Shown: positions 51,301-60,166 of the stretch, piece by piece
Layout of the letters: every line of letters begins with the position of its first letter
Position numbering within the stretch: position 1 is the first letter of the stretch
Source: an uncultured Prevotellaceae bacterium
Lineage (GTDB): Bacteria > Bacteroidota > Bacteroidia > Bacteroidales > Bacteroidaceae
Assembly: GCA_902786565.1 (NCBI GenBank)
Contig: CADACW010000003.1
Location: forward strand, 1-64,000
DNA length: 64,000 nt
Direction of reading: 5' to 3'
Notes under the pieces: model-generated
What the model was told of the DNA's origin: nothing
Databases searched by the model: none
Seen by the model: the letters and a program-made list of their open reading frames with translations, nothing else
Program-made: the position numbers and the translations under genes

Positions 51301-53508
51301 TTCGCCGTCGATGCCATCCTCACCGTCTGTGCCCTTGAACTTTGTCCACTTATAGTCACCGTAATTGTTGCTTTCGGTGGCCGTGGTCTTGTTATAGGCA
51401 AAGCCGATATATGCCCTGAAATCGCCGTTGTTGTCAATGGGGCTGTCGCTCATGCCACTGCCAATGACATTCCCACTGCCATCATGGCTAATGACATCGG
51501 CATAGCGAATCCAGGTGTAGTAAGTCACGCCGGGGTCGCCCTTCGGACCTTGCACGCCCTGGTCGCCCTTGAACTTGCTCCAAGTGTAATCGCTGGGCGT
51601 GTTGCTCTCAGTGCGCGTAAGCTTGTTCACGGCGATGCCGATATACTCGGTGGACGATGTGGGCGTGTCATAAATAGTCGTAGGCACACCGTTGTTTCCA
51701 AGACTGTCGGCATACTTTATCCATGTGTAGTAGGTGCGCCCGTCCTGGCCGTCCTCACCGTCGATACCGTCCTCACCGTCCGTGCCTTTGAAGAGTGACC
51801 ATTTATAGGCAGCATAGCTGTTGCTCTCCGTGGCGGTGGTCTTGTTATATGCGAAACCTATCCAAGCCTTGAAATCACCATTGCTGTCCACAGGGCTGTC
51901 GCTCATGCCACTGCCAATGATATTGCCACTTCCATCCTCGCTGATGGTGTCTGCATAGCGAATCCATGTATAGTAAGCTATGCCGGGGTCGCCCTTCGGA
52001 CCTTGCACGCCCTGGTCGCCCTTGAACTTGCTCCAGGTGTAATCGCTGGGCGTGTTGCTTTCAGCCTGTGTAGGCTTGTTCACGGCGATGCCGATATACG
52101 CAGTGGATGACGTGGGCGTGTCGTACATCGATGTGGGGATGCCGTTGATGCCCAGAGCGTCGGCATACTTTATCCATGTGTAAAGGGACTGGCCGTTTTC
52201 ACCCTTTTCACCAGGCACGCCATCCTCGCCGTCCGTACCCTTGAAGAGCGTCCACTTGTAAGGCACATAACTGTCGCTCTCTGTAGGAGAAGTCTTGTTG
52301 TAGGCAAATCCGATGTAGTTCTTGAAAGTGCCGTCCTGGTTCATGGGACTGTCGCTCATTCCACTACCACCCGTAGCATTGCCGTTGTTGTCGAAGGTGA
52401 TGCTGTCAGCATACCTTATCCATGTGTAATAGTTTACGCCAGGATTGCCCTGAGGCCCTTGTGGGCCTGTCTTACCCTGCCAGTTCACGGCGATGGAGAA
52501 ACCTCGGCCGGCCTCATTCCCGCTGCTGTCAAGCAGAACGGCATCGATACTGTTCTTGCCCTTGGCGGCTGCAGCCGTGAACGTCGCCTGACTGCCCCAG
52601 TTGGCATTGCCGTACTGGGTCTTGACACCATGCAGCACAGTATAGATGCGCATCGTCAGGTCATTCGAGGCAACGGCGGCATCCTTGCCCACCTTCTTCC
52701 ATTGCTTCAGCGTGATGCTCAGCGTCTCGTCGGCAGGGTTACCGTTTTCGTCGGCGTCGATGCTCTTTACCGTTGAACTGATATAGTATTCCACAGCATC
52801 GTCGCCATGGCGCACCACGCCTATCTCCTCCGAGTCATGAACAAGGTTTGTATCGTTGTAGTCTTCCAGTCGGACCATGACGGCATTGTCATTGCTGCCC
52901 CAGAATCTTTGAGTGGCCACGGTGACAGGCTCATCCCATTCGTCATCATCAATGTTGTCTATCAGCCATGAACTGCCAACGCGGATATCAAGGCCCTCTT
53001 CCTGAATCTTATTTGCAGTGTCGAGCACCGTCAGCACCGTCCCGGCCACTTTGTTCACAGTGAAGGAAATCTGCGTGTCAAGCAGCTGTCCTTTGTTGTT
53101 TTTACGCACTACCTTCAGCGACGAGATAAGGCTGTAGGTGGTAGGGGTCGCACCAGGTGTGCCAGGACGGTTCTTGCCTAATGTATATACCTTCTGGAGC
53201 ACGACATTTGTTCGCGTCTTATGGGTCGCAGTCACAGTGATGGTCGCCGTGTTGGCCGTAATGGCCGATGGACGGATTAAACGACCCTCTCGCGTAGCAC
53301 TGATGCCTACTGCCTGAAGTGTAACGTTGAAGTCGCTCCATACGTCACTGCCACCGTAGTAGATGCTTATCTCTGAGGTCTCGTAGATAGCACCCGACAG
53401 CGGAGTTCCGTTGTAGTCGCAGTTCACCAAGGAGTTATCATTAGACAGCTCTATGTGAAAAGCCGACTCAGGCGCGGCGATAAGGTCTTTTATGCGGGTC
53501 AGTCTCAT
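48337..53508 (-). CDS. Collagen-like modular tail fibre
   Basis: A 1723-residue fibre protein. The N-terminal 350 residues are strand-rich domains (VYTLGKNRPGTPGATP, VARTV-like), probably for tail attachment. The middle (about residues 330-1130) has five modules of about 150 residues, each with collagen-like Gly-x-y (GDQGVQGPKGDPG) and an acidic Gly-Glu-Asp-rich (GTDGEDGIDGEDGQDG) segment joined to YYTWIRYAD and YYTWIKYAD domains. The rest (about 1150-1723) is non-repetitive. Gly-x-y triplets trimerise and act as flexible shafts. Its stop is 23 bp before the variable protein start, and its own start overlaps the preceding gene by 4 bp. Confidence 0.88.
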   Translation of the reverse strand: MRLTRIKDLIAAPESAFHIELSNDNSLVNCDYNGTPLSGAIYETSEISIYYGGSDVWSDFNVTLQAVGISATREGRLIRPSAITANTATITVTATHKTRTNVVLQKVYTLGKNRPGTPGATPTTYSLISSLKVVRKNNKGQLLDTQISFTVNKVAGTVLTVLDTANKIQEEGLDIRVGSSWLIDNIDDDEWDEPVTVATQRFWGSNDNAVMVRLEDYNDTNLVHDSEEIGVVRHGDDAVEYYISSTVKSIDADENGNPADETLSITLKQWKKVGKDAAVASNDLTMRIYTVLHGVKTQYGNANWGSQATFTAAAAKGKNSIDAVLLDSSGNEAGRGFSIAVNWQGKTGPQGPQGNPGVNYYTWIRYADSITFDNNGNATGGSGMSDSPMNQDGTFKNYIGFAYNKTSPTESDSYVPYKWTLFKGTDGEDGVPGEKGENGQSLYTWIKYADALGINGIPTSMYDTPTSSTAYIGIAVNKPTQAESNTPSDYTWSKFKGDQGVQGPKGDPGIAYYTWIRYADTISEDGSGNIIGSGMSDSPVDSNGDFKAWIGFAYNKTTATESNSYAAYKWSLFKGTDGEDGIDGEDGQDGRTYYTWIKYADSLGNNGVPTTIYDTPTSSTEYIGIAVNKLTRTESNTPSDYTWSKFKGDQGVQGPKGDPGVTYYTWIRYADVISHDGSGNVIGSGMSDSPIDNNGDFRAYIGFAYNKTTATESNNYGDYKWTKFKGTDGEDGIDGEDGEDGRTYYTWIKYADSLGNNGVPTTIYDTPTSSTEYIGIAVNKLSRTESNTPSDYTWSKFKGDQGVQGPKGDPGVSYYTWIRYADNITDDGSGNIRGSGMSDSPVDNNGDFKAFIGFAYNKTTATESNNYGDYKWTKFKGTDGEDGIDGEDGQDGVTYYTWIKYADSIGSNGFPSSMYDTPTSATVYIGIAVNKLSRTESNTPSDYTWSKFKGDQGVQGPKGDPGIAYYTWIRYADDITLDSYGYAVSGSGMSDSPYKQDGSFKQYIGLAYNKTSATESNSYGDYKWALFRGTDGTDGIDGEDGEDGITYYTWIKYADSVGSNGRPSSMYDTPTSSTEYIGIAVNQLTREEGNDPSAYTWSKFKGDQGVPGPTGPTGPEGPAGQKGDDAKFIFARGTGKNNDAYRVVNICSSEDKVNSLRWKRGLVVVTVDRATLQVNAINGFDTYALVDGSDQGETERASMVSYLQTLDNTVFVVITSKDSCRWDSSLISELQNFGMGDLPYPDNTMTRTPFAMLGYRGLPKGLALMRQYSDAANEPYAEVSAYIINGNFMSSMDGKDGVAGQNGKFYYYAGTFISGTEYTATAHQAPYVAKYDSGNSSYYYYMLVAETNLISGSYIEPGVDSNISRSVWEQMNASFKYLMSEVFFANFAKLGSAVFSGDYMLSQYGDIHDHDGAKVSSQAYQQFDSTDFLSTSKDDEQDSDPTFDSNSYAVVSKGELPWLTLKKGKLYTLSAEWDEDGNLDGDGGSVNIILTTVNSSTPLQAKEELTSSSTSAISITVSESTRYAKKHFVAPDDYNCYVRGRTVGVSEGYELGVLKCRLKRRIFVPRYFVDLLKGYSGMTEISDWARIPGKAIRKTVRLTGSTSKNSPADEDVVTIPASATNMHEDREVWIGNPVEQQGRTVEVYNYGKCGVKIYSVMPPGISSIFMQPYSSVSNGWELAIGRDYVGTYPYSGGTFTGHTLEYAKLWSNGQYWYVLEWRLKEVS

Positions 53509-54575
53509 GCGCTAGTTCTGTTTGCCTCTATCCTCACGGCAATGCCACCCTTAGCCAAGATGTTGGCATATGTGAGGTTTGCAACAGTGATGTCGGTGAT
53601 GATGCTGCTATCCTGACGCTTTATGAGCGTATAGCTGAAAGACCATCCTTCAGAAGCAGTGACATCATCGCCCGTCTCACGGTCTATCACTTTCGGGTTG
53701 AATGTGGCGGTTTCGCCAACCTTCACGCTGTCGCCCATGATATTGCAGCCCTCGTCAATGTAGCGAGGGTCGTGTATGTCACTCGGCTCCATCGTTTTGT
53801 AGTAATTTTTATTGTTGTACACCGCCTTGGCACGATAAAGCTCAGTACCCTCTACAGCTGTATCGAAGAGTTTCAACGAGTTGTTGACAATCTCTGTCAC
53901 ACCGACATTGTGCGTAACTGGAACCCACTGGCCACTCTCCAGATGTTCAAATGAAATGACGGCATCCTGTATCGTCACTCCGGCCAGCTGAAGATATGCT
54001 GTGTATTTCACCCAGTCATTATCGGCACTTAGTGTCTCGTCGCCGCTGCCATCTGCACCTTCTATATCCAGAAGGATGTTGTAGGCATCTCCAACAGCTG
54101 CCTGAACGGGAATAAGTTGCGAGCATGTGAACTGTTTGCCGTTGTACTGGCTTACGTAGTATATCCACTTATCCGTTACATCAGCAAGTGAAGGGCTTAC
54201 CAGGTTGCCTTTTATTTTCAATGCTGGGAAGGTCTTACCGTTCATCGTCACCGATGTCTTCTCAAAGCGGTCTTGATAGGCGGATTTAACGTTGCCATTC
54301 TCATCCAATATACCCGCATTGTCGGATATGTTGTTATAATACCACTGCTGCCCCGTCGTGGCGGGCACGATAATGGTGGCCTGTTTGCTGCTGTAGGCCT
54401 GGGGGAAAAGCGTGGCTGGAAACCTCGTGAAGTCGGTCTCGGTCACCTGTTTCGTGTTCGGGTCGTAGTACTGCTGCAGACCGTGACCTGAAGCTATCTG
54501 CACGCCCATGCGCGGCGTTATGGTGTCGCCGTCCTCGTAGGCATAAAGCGTCTTAATCTTTGAAAGTGTTGCCAT
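53505..54575 (-). CDS. Phage structural protein, tail/fibre associated
   Basis: A 356-residue strand-rich protein beginning MATLSKIKTLYAYEDGDTIT, followed by PRMGVQIASGHGLQQYYDPN. It contains repeated beta-sandwich-like segments (WVPVTHNVGVTEIVNNSLKL) and no catalytic motif. It overlaps the fibre gene by 4 bp (ATGA), suggesting coupled synthesis. A fibre-base or adaptor role is inferred from position. Confidence 0.7.
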   Translation of the reverse strand: MATLSKIKTLYAYEDGDTITPRMGVQIASGHGLQQYYDPNTKQVTETDFTRFPATLFPQAYSSKQATIIVPATTGQQWYYNNISDNAGILDENGNVKSAYQDRFEKTSVTMNGKTFPALKIKGNLVSPSLADVTDKWIYYVSQYNGKQFTCSQLIPVQAAVGDAYNILLDIEGADGSGDETLSADNDWVKYTAYLQLAGVTIQDAVISFEHLESGQWVPVTHNVGVTEIVNNSLKLFDTAVEGTELYRAKAVYNNKNYYKTMEPSDIHDPRYIDEGCNIMGDSVKVGETATFNPKVIDRETGDDVTASEGWSFSYTLIKRQDSSIITDITVANLTYANILAKGGIAVRIEANRTSA

Positions 54576-54594
54576 GTTGTTCTATAGTTTTTGG

Positions 54595-54786
54595 TTACAA
54601 TGTCTCTATAAATGCCAGGGCCTCCTGCTCGGTCACTTCCTGGGCACGGGCTATGATGTCCTGCGTTGCTGTGGAAAAGTCGCCAACGTTTACCAGATAA
54701 CCCTTTTGGGCGTTACCTTGTCTGAATGATGTGATGCCCAGCTGGTGTGCATCTTGGGCACTGATGATGTAATACTTTGTTTTCAT
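54595..54786 (-). CDS. Small phage protein, unknown
   Basis: A 63-residue protein (MKTKYYIISAQDAHQLGITS ...) with an alpha/beta pattern and an acidic helical end (EVTEQEALAFIETL). It overlaps the upstream gene by 4 bp, so it is probably translated. Similar small proteins beside tail fibres have no known role. Confidence 0.65.
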   Translation of the reverse strand: MKTKYYIISAQDAHQLGITSFRQGNAQKGYLVNVGDFSTATQDIIARAQEVTEQEALAFIETL

Positions 54787-55928
54787 ACTGTCTCTCTTGA
54801 AGTTGTTGGGAATTGTGCGAATAGTGGTTTATCGTCATCCATGCACAGAACTTTTCCGCTGTCATCTGCCAGAGCACGGTAGGCACTAAGCTCACGACAG
54901 AGGATGCCAGCGCGTGGACTGCCATCCTGTAGGTCATTTCTTCGTATGATGGCTTCCTCGCCATAGCCAACGCTCTCCCATCCACCGTTGCCGATGGAGA
55001 AGAACAGTTCCACGTCAAAATAAAGTGATAGGTTACGGATGTTACCTTGCCGATTCGTCACCTTGCCTTCGAGCACAACCATGCGTGTGTCGTGGAATAC
55101 ATATTTGCCTGTCTTGAACTCCACATCCTCTTCATACTGGCCGTACCAACGCTTCAAGCGGGTGACGAATGTCTGTGCTGCCTGACTGTTATTATAAGGA
55201 GTGGCAACACAGCGAAGCAACACGTTCTGTATGAAGTCCTGATCAAGAACTATTTCCTTAGTTTGCTCGCCGCTCACCAGCCAGGGCTGCTCGCTAAAGT
55301 CTGAGACCCATGCACGGGCAGTCGCATTCCACCACTGCCATTGGTAGCGGGCATAAGCATCTGGCACAACGTTCTCACCATAGTGTAGCTGAAGCGGGAT
55401 GGAAAACTGCCCCCAGTGCTTGAACGGAGAAAGAAGCATCCTTCCGCGCCAGCGGCCAGTATCCAGCGATGCATTGAGGTTCGTCTGCGCCTCACAGCCT
55501 AAATCGCGGCTCCACTCCATATGGTGAGTCTCTCCCCTGCGTGTGTCCACAAAGTCTGCACGAAAGGCAAGAGATAGTACACCAGCGGGCGGCACGTTAA
55601 CATAAACAGTCAGACGCCCAGTAACGTTATCCACGGCGTAGGTGTCATTGTTTGGAAGTAATTGTTCTGTACTATCGCCTGTGCGGAACGTTGCTGTCCA
55701 CACCAAGTTGACCAGCTGAGAAGAATAGTCAGCGGTGGGTAGGGTGCCATCGGGATCGCTGACAATGAGCTGAGGTTGTAGGACGTATGGAGTAAGACGC
55801 CTGTTCGGTGCGAAGGATTGTGACATCGCATCGTATTTCTGAATGTATGAACCGCCGAGTTCCACCATCTGAAAGATGAAACTAAGTGGAGAGTGAACCA
55901 CGTGGCCCGAAGTTTTTTTCAGTTTCAT
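54783..55928 (-). CDS. Phage structural protein, unknown
   Basis: A 381-residue protein starting MKLKKTSGHVVHSPLSFIFQ. It is strand-rich with Trp-containing segments (HYGENVVPDAYARYQWQWWN) and an LYFDVELFFSIGNGGWESVG stretch. There is no signal peptide and no enzymatic motif. It overlaps the next gene by 4 bp. Position between tail and fibre genes suggests a baseplate or fibre-network component; not recognised by family. Confidence 0.65.
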   Translation of the reverse strand: MKLKKTSGHVVHSPLSFIFQMVELGGSYIQKYDAMSQSFAPNRRLTPYVLQPQLIVSDPDGTLPTADYSSQLVNLVWTATFRTGDSTEQLLPNNDTYAVDNVTGRLTVYVNVPPAGVLSLAFRADFVDTRRGETHHMEWSRDLGCEAQTNLNASLDTGRWRGRMLLSPFKHWGQFSIPLQLHYGENVVPDAYARYQWQWWNATARAWVSDFSEQPWLVSGEQTKEIVLDQDFIQNVLLRCVATPYNNSQAAQTFVTRLKRWYGQYEEDVEFKTGKYVFHDTRMVVLEGKVTNRQGNIRNLSLYFDVELFFSIGNGGWESVGYGEEAIIRRNDLQDGSPRAGILCRELSAYRALADDSGKVLCMDDDKPLFAQFPTTSRETV

Positions 55929-55941
55929 ATCTATTTCTCGT

Positions 55942-57354
55942 TTACATGATTATCGAATATCTGGCCGACAGCACCTCAGGCTGCTCGGGCAGGCTGATGT
56001 CTATCTGGAAGCCTATCTCGCTGCCAGCCTCCCAGTTTCCCGGCACATCTACCGTCGAGTCCACGTCGAGCGTGAGGCCTTGCGTGCCAGTCGCGTGCTG
56101 GATGTTCCAGGCAATGTCGCCCTGCGCATCATTGCTCAGACGCTGCCAGGTGATGTTCTCTTTACCAATCTCTTCCTCCCTGATCTGCATTTCAGCATTC
56201 CACACACTGGCCACCAGCGTTGTCTTCCAGGGCTTCCCCGCAGGGAAGAAATCACCGGCGGTACTGATGATGTCGATGGCCATGTTCGAACCGCCCAGCA
56301 GACACACCCAGTCGGCATTGTTGAAGCGAGGTTCCTTGCCCTTTGTCGGCTTGTCAACGGCAGCCTGCCACAGACAGCCACCCCACCACACACGGTCAAC
56401 GTAGTAGCCCTGCGCGTCTTCGTCCCAGCCACGTATATACTGCACGTCGCTCTTCCAAATACCACGGTCACGGGGCTTAAATTCAGGGTTGCCGTAATAG
56501 TCCAGTGTGATGAAGTCCTTTGCTATCAGCCCACGGGCATAGAGGTACGGGTGGTTGTAGTTGATGTGCTGGTCCTTCAGGAAGTCAAGGTCGGGAGGCA
56601 GACCGAGGAAGGCGCCATAGTTGTAGTCATGGACGATGGGCTGTGTCACACCCTGAAGGAAGAGGATGCGCCCGTCTTTTGACGACACGAACCACACCTG
56701 CTGGCGTGTCTCATCGACCTGGTTGCCCCAGCGGATGACGCGGGCGGCAACATCGGGCGCATAGTTCAGCCCGCCCGGCACGTCCTCGTTATCATAGAGC
56801 GTCACAACCATGGTGTTCGCCGTAGTGTCAACGCTGTCAACGCGCATCCACGATGTCTTGTACGTCCGGGCGCGGTCCAGGTTGTTCATCGAGCACTTCA
56901 GCACGTCGTAGGCATGAAACGTCACCACGTCGTTCTCATACTCCTTGCGCATCGTCAGCTTATACTGGCCGTTTCCCAGATATTCCATCGCGTCGATGAT
57001 GCCACGGTCGCAGAAATAGGTGTCACCCTCGAGAACGTTCTGGTGGTTGATGACCAGCTCATTGAACAAGGCGCTGCCGGTGACGGTCAGGCGCTCGCAC
57101 GTGATCGAGCCGTCGGGATTGAGTCTGATCTTGTTGTCGCCGATGATAAGACCCGCAAGAAACCTGACAAGAAACTCGGTGGCATCCTCACGATCCTTGC
57201 GCAGGTAGGGGCCATCCTCCATCGACTGTGCGATATGCTGCAGCAGGGCTATCAGCGTCTCGCCGACACGGGTGGCCGTGTTGGCATGGGTGCGCCGCTC
57301 GTCGCGGACGGTGCGGCACATCTCGAAGATCTGTTGAAAGGTAAGCTCTGCCAT
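55942..57354 (-). CDS. Phage tail/fibre protein with carbohydrate-binding-like end
   Basis: A 470-residue protein from the ATG at 57,354 (MAELTFQQIFEMCRTVRDER); a promoter box lies 18 bp upstream, which rules out the longer start at 57,375. A helical N-terminus (about 1-60) leads into repetitive strands typical of tail fibres (NKIRLNPDGSITCERLTVTG, LFNELVINHQNVLEGDTYFC). The C-terminal 110 residues (DVPGNWEAGSEIGFQIDISL) look like a carbohydrate-binding or jelly-roll domain. It is first of its transcription unit. Confidence 0.7.
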   Translation of the reverse strand: MAELTFQQIFEMCRTVRDERRTHANTATRVGETLIALLQHIAQSMEDGPYLRKDREDATEFLVRFLAGLIIGDNKIRLNPDGSITCERLTVTGSALFNELVINHQNVLEGDTYFCDRGIIDAMEYLGNGQYKLTMRKEYENDVVTFHAYDVLKCSMNNLDRARTYKTSWMRVDSVDTTANTMVVTLYDNEDVPGGLNYAPDVAARVIRWGNQVDETRQQVWFVSSKDGRILFLQGVTQPIVHDYNYGAFLGLPPDLDFLKDQHINYNHPYLYARGLIAKDFITLDYYGNPEFKPRDRGIWKSDVQYIRGWDEDAQGYYVDRVWWGGCLWQAAVDKPTKGKEPRFNNADWVCLLGGSNMAIDIISTAGDFFPAGKPWKTTLVASVWNAEMQIREEEIGKENITWQRLSNDAQGDIAWNIQHATGTQGLTLDVDSTVDVPGNWEAGSEIGFQIDISLPEQPEVLSARYSIIM

Positions 57355-57372
57355 CTTGGTATTCTTTATGCG

Positions 57373-57380
57373 CAAAGGTA
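57373..57380 (-). promoter_or_regulatory. -7 box of the tail-fibre transcription unit
   Basis: On the minus strand TACCTTTG matches TANNTTTG, 18 bp upstream of the start codon at 57,354. Confidence 0.6.
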
Positions 57381-57403
57381 ACTATGTGAGGGCGGGCATA
57401 AAA

Positions 57404-58012
57404 CTACAGGACGCGCGTGCGCTGGAACAGCGCATCGAAGGCTTGCGTCATCATGCCCTGATATTCCCGTCCGTAGGCGGCGGCCTCCATCTCGTTGAGC
57501 ACCATGCGCGAGGAGTAGTACTTGCGGAAGAACCAGTCGCGCTTCACGTGCGGCTTTCCGCCGGCCACGCGTTTCCCCTTCCAGCCAGGGCCAATCTTCT
57601 TTGGCTTGTCCAGCCCATGCTCTTCACGGTACTGCTCACCGCCCGGAAGGAGGAAGGGCAGCTGTCCGGCGTTCCATGTGCCCTCGCCACCACGTTTGCT
57701 GCTGTAGGTGCGGCCCAGCCTGTCGGTGTAGCCCTCGCTGAACTCGCGGCCCACGCCGTCGCTCACATACTTGCCATAAACGAAGAAGGAGTGCTCGATG
57801 GTGGTCACGGGGCCGGGGTGCAGATAGCCCACGATGCTGCTGCGCAGACTGCCAGTGTCATTGATGCGCAAACGGTCGATGCGCTCCTGCCAGTAGGTGA
57901 CCATGTTCTTAGTCCACTGCTTGCGAAACAGTTCCTGCTCGCTCATGGCCTGCACACGGCCACGACGGTACGACTGTCGGCGGTTCTCCGCCAAGCGTTT
58001 CATCAGTCCCAT
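57404..58012 (-). CDS. Phage head-tail or tail protein, tentative
   Basis: A 202-residue basic protein (MGLMKRLAENRRQSYRRGRV). It contains DTGSLRSSIVGYLHPG, like the core of HK97 gp10-type tail-completion proteins, then a Gly/Lys-rich segment (KRVAGGKPHVKRDWFFRKYY). It has no membrane helix. The match to gp10-like proteins rests on the small basic protein with a G-S-L-R-x-S motif and is uncertain. Confidence 0.6.
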   Translation of the reverse strand: MGLMKRLAENRRQSYRRGRVQAMSEQELFRKQWTKNMVTYWQERIDRLRINDTGSLRSSIVGYLHPGPVTTIEHSFFVYGKYVSDGVGREFSEGYTDRLGRTYSSKRGGEGTWNAGQLPFLLPGGEQYREEHGLDKPKKIGPGWKGKRVAGGKPHVKRDWFFRKYYSSRMVLNEMEAAAYGREYQGMMTQAFDALFQRTRVL

Positions 58013-58015
58013 AGA

Positions 58016-58519
58016 TTACTCCTCCCAATCGTTAGCATCGAAAACGAGGTCTGTAGGCTCGTCGTTCTGTATCTGGAAGAAAAGGCCGGTGGCTCCGTTG
58101 AAGCTGTAGCGGCCATATTCATTGCTATACACATTACCAGTACCAAGGTACATCAGCGCATTGCCATACTTGTACGACTCCTTATCCTTGATGACCTTCG
58201 ACAGCAGCTGCCGGAAGATCAGGCGGCAAAGGCGCAGCGCACGGTTGTAGTCCTGGGCGTCGCCGTACTTGTAGCCCGCGATGATATGGACGCAGTACAC
58301 ATTGCGGTCGAACCAGCCTACCTTATTGCTGAAGGTGTTCTTCGAGGTGGTGTCATCCACGAAGATGAAGTTCTGGTACTGGCGGTAGCCCTGCATCATC
58401 GGCTCCAAGGCTCCCGGACCGCTGCAGTAGTCCACCTTGAAATTGTTGGCCTTTGCCAGCTTGTTCTTTTCGCCCAGCTCGGCAAAGTAGGCCAGGGCGT
58501 CAAATTGGGTCTGTTCCAT
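58016..58519 (-). CDS. Hypothetical phage structural protein
   Basis: A 167-residue alpha/beta protein (MEQTQFDALAYFAELGEKNK) ending in NDEPTDLVFDANDWEE. It lies 3 bp upstream of the 57,404 gene, at the position of head-tail connector or tail-terminator genes in many phages. No recognised family motif. Confidence 0.6.
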   Translation of the reverse strand: MEQTQFDALAYFAELGEKNKLAKANNFKVDYCSGPGALEPMMQGYRQYQNFIFVDDTTSKNTFSNKVGWFDRNVYCVHIIAGYKYGDAQDYNRALRLCRLIFRQLLSKVIKDKESYKYGNALMYLGTGNVYSNEYGRYSFNGATGLFFQIQNDEPTDLVFDANDWEE

Positions 58520-58560
58520 CTCATTTATTTACGATTTACGCATTTACGATTTACGATTTG

Positions 58561-59382
58561 TCACTTCTCGGGGTACTTGCGACGGAACTCCTCGGCCTCC
58601 CGGGCCTTGGCGTCCAGTTCGGTCAATGCGCGCCAGCAGTCCTTATCATAGACGGCCTGCTCCTTGGTGATGTCGCCGTCGGTAAGGGCGCGGATCTGCG
58701 CGTTCATCTGCTCCAGCCAGTTCACCGCTTTGCCCTGTACTACAGGGGCGGGCTTGAAGAAATGAGGGAAGAAATGCGACAGTCGCTTTTTCACATACGA
58801 GTACCACATCACCGTGCCGGTCAGTTCGGCGGCATCGAGGCTGGCAATGCCGACACTCGAATCATACTGCCCAGCTGGATACAGCAGACGGGCCAGACCC
58901 AGGGCATACTTCTGTTCTTTGGTGGAGAGATAGCCCTGGTAGTATTTCTCCATCTGGAGATAGTCGTGGAACCGCACACCGTGCAGCAGGGCGTCGACAG
59001 CCTTGAACCCCTGAATGCTCTCCAACCGCACATTCATGGTCTCGTAGCTGTCGACATACTCCAGCTGCCGGATGAAGTCCTGAACCTGCCACGACTGAAG
59101 GAAAAAGAAATGACGCTTCTTTTTCCCGTCGGCAGAACCGACGGGAACACAGCACGTCCAGCCGCCGGGCGTGCGGCCCAGCACCTCTATGCCCGTGAAC
59201 CGTATCAGCATCAGCGTTCGGCCCTCTACGGAGGAGTACATGCCGCTGCCTATGACGTGAAGCGCATAGCGAAGCTGCTCCTGGGTCATCTCAGACCAGG
59301 AGCGCGGACAGCTCAGGTGCAGCACACCGTCAGCCGACAAAGTGGAAGGCGCTGTCTTCGGCATGGTTCTCGTAGTGTTCAA
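58561..59382 (-). CDS. Hypothetical phage protein
   Basis: A 273-residue, mainly helical, cytosolic protein. The start may be ATG at 59,382 or 59,364 (MPKTAPSTLS); both overlap the preceding gene. It contains RSWSEMTQEQLRYALHVIGS near the start, typical of small structural or assembly proteins in Bacteroidetes phages, a basic DGKKKRHFFFLQSW stretch, and a C-terminal KAREAEEFRRKYPEK. Not recognised. Confidence 0.65.
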   Translation of the reverse strand: MNTTRTMPKTAPSTLSADGVLHLSCPRSWSEMTQEQLRYALHVIGSGMYSSVEGRTLMLIRFTGIEVLGRTPGGWTCCVPVGSADGKKKRHFFFLQSWQVQDFIRQLEYVDSYETMNVRLESIQGFKAVDALLHGVRFHDYLQMEKYYQGYLSTKEQKYALGLARLLYPAGQYDSSVGIASLDAAELTGTVMWYSYVKKRLSHFFPHFFKPAPVVQGKAVNWLEQMNAQIRALTDGDITKEQAVYDKDCWRALTELDAKAREAEEFRRKYPEK

Positions 59383-60166
59383 AATGGTTCAGACGGTAGC
59401 CCTCGCCGTCGGCATAGGTGGGATAGAGTGAAAGGTCTGCCTCCAGACGGTTCTGTAGGCGCATGTAGGTCTCTTCCTTCAGGCGAGTGTCCTGCGCGAT
59501 ACAGGCTCCGATATACTGCTGGCACAGCATCACTATGGGGGCATTTTCCGTAGTTAGCGTGTGGCTGGTAAGCTGCTCCAGCAGTTCGTCCATGTAGGCA
59601 TTGCCCATGTGCTTCCGGAGGAAGGCGTCTGCACTCAGCACCATGGGGAAGTTCTGGTCCCAGTCCTCCGGCTTCGGGTGGTTGATGCCCGCCCACTGCT
59701 CTAACTGTTGGAGGCAGAAAAAGAGTGTCTGCACCGCCCATGTGCGCTGCGGCTGGGTGTTCCATCCTGGCACATGGAAGAGACGGTCGAGCAGCGTGCC
59801 AAGCAACAGTCGCTCCTGACGGCGAAGCTGCCCGTCGAGCGCATCGACGCGCTGCTTAGAGGCAGGCGCAGTGTCGTTCGTAGAGACCACACCGAAGCCG
59901 GTGTTGGTCAGCACCAGGTCAAGGCTACGCATCTCGCCCATGAAGGCGCGGACGCAGGCCAGACGCTTCACCGTCTGAACAAGCGCAGGATAGGCCAAAG
60001 CACCGTTTTCCACGGCCTGTGCGCCAATGTCGCCCAGCACCTGGCTCTCCAAGTAGGAAAGCTCGCTCTGTATCGCATCCTCCATCACGGCGAAGATGCT
60101 GCCTGAAGGCTCGCGTGCCGACGGCACGGCCTTCTCGAAATCATCCTTTGTTATTGTCAGGTTCAT
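59330..60166 (-). CDS. DUF6712-like phage protein
   Basis: A 278-residue helical protein beginning MNLTITKDDFEKAVPSAREP, similar in start and composition to DUF6712 proteins found beside portals in Bacteroidetes phages. The middle is rich in Gln and Leu, and it ends EHYENHAEDSAFHFVG. It overlaps both neighbours (26 bp with the portal-like gene, 53 bp with the downstream gene). Function unknown; a head-completion or connector role is inferred from position. Confidence 0.6.
   Translation of the reverse strand: MNLTITKDDFEKAVPSAREPSGSIFAVMEDAIQSELSYLESQVLGDIGAQAVENGALAYPALVQTVKRLACVRAFMGEMRSLDLVLTNTGFGVVSTNDTAPASKQRVDALDGQLRRQERLLLGTLLDRLFHVPGWNTQPQRTWAVQTLFFCLQQLEQWAGINHPKPEDWDQNFPMVLSADAFLRKHMGNAYMDELLEQLTSHTLTTENAPIVMLCQQYIGACIAQDTRLKEETYMRLQNRLEADLSLYPTYADGEGYRLNHFEHYENHAEDSAFHFVG

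Noticed and set aside
50130..52520. Regular direct repeats resembling a CRISPR array
   Set aside because: The unit is about 456 bp, stays in one open reading frame and encodes collagen-like modules; there are no short repeats with unique spacers.
59125..59150. Inverted repeat with CCGTCGG arms as a terminator
   Set aside because: It lies inside an intact coding region (58,561-59,382) and has no downstream T run in the relevant direction.
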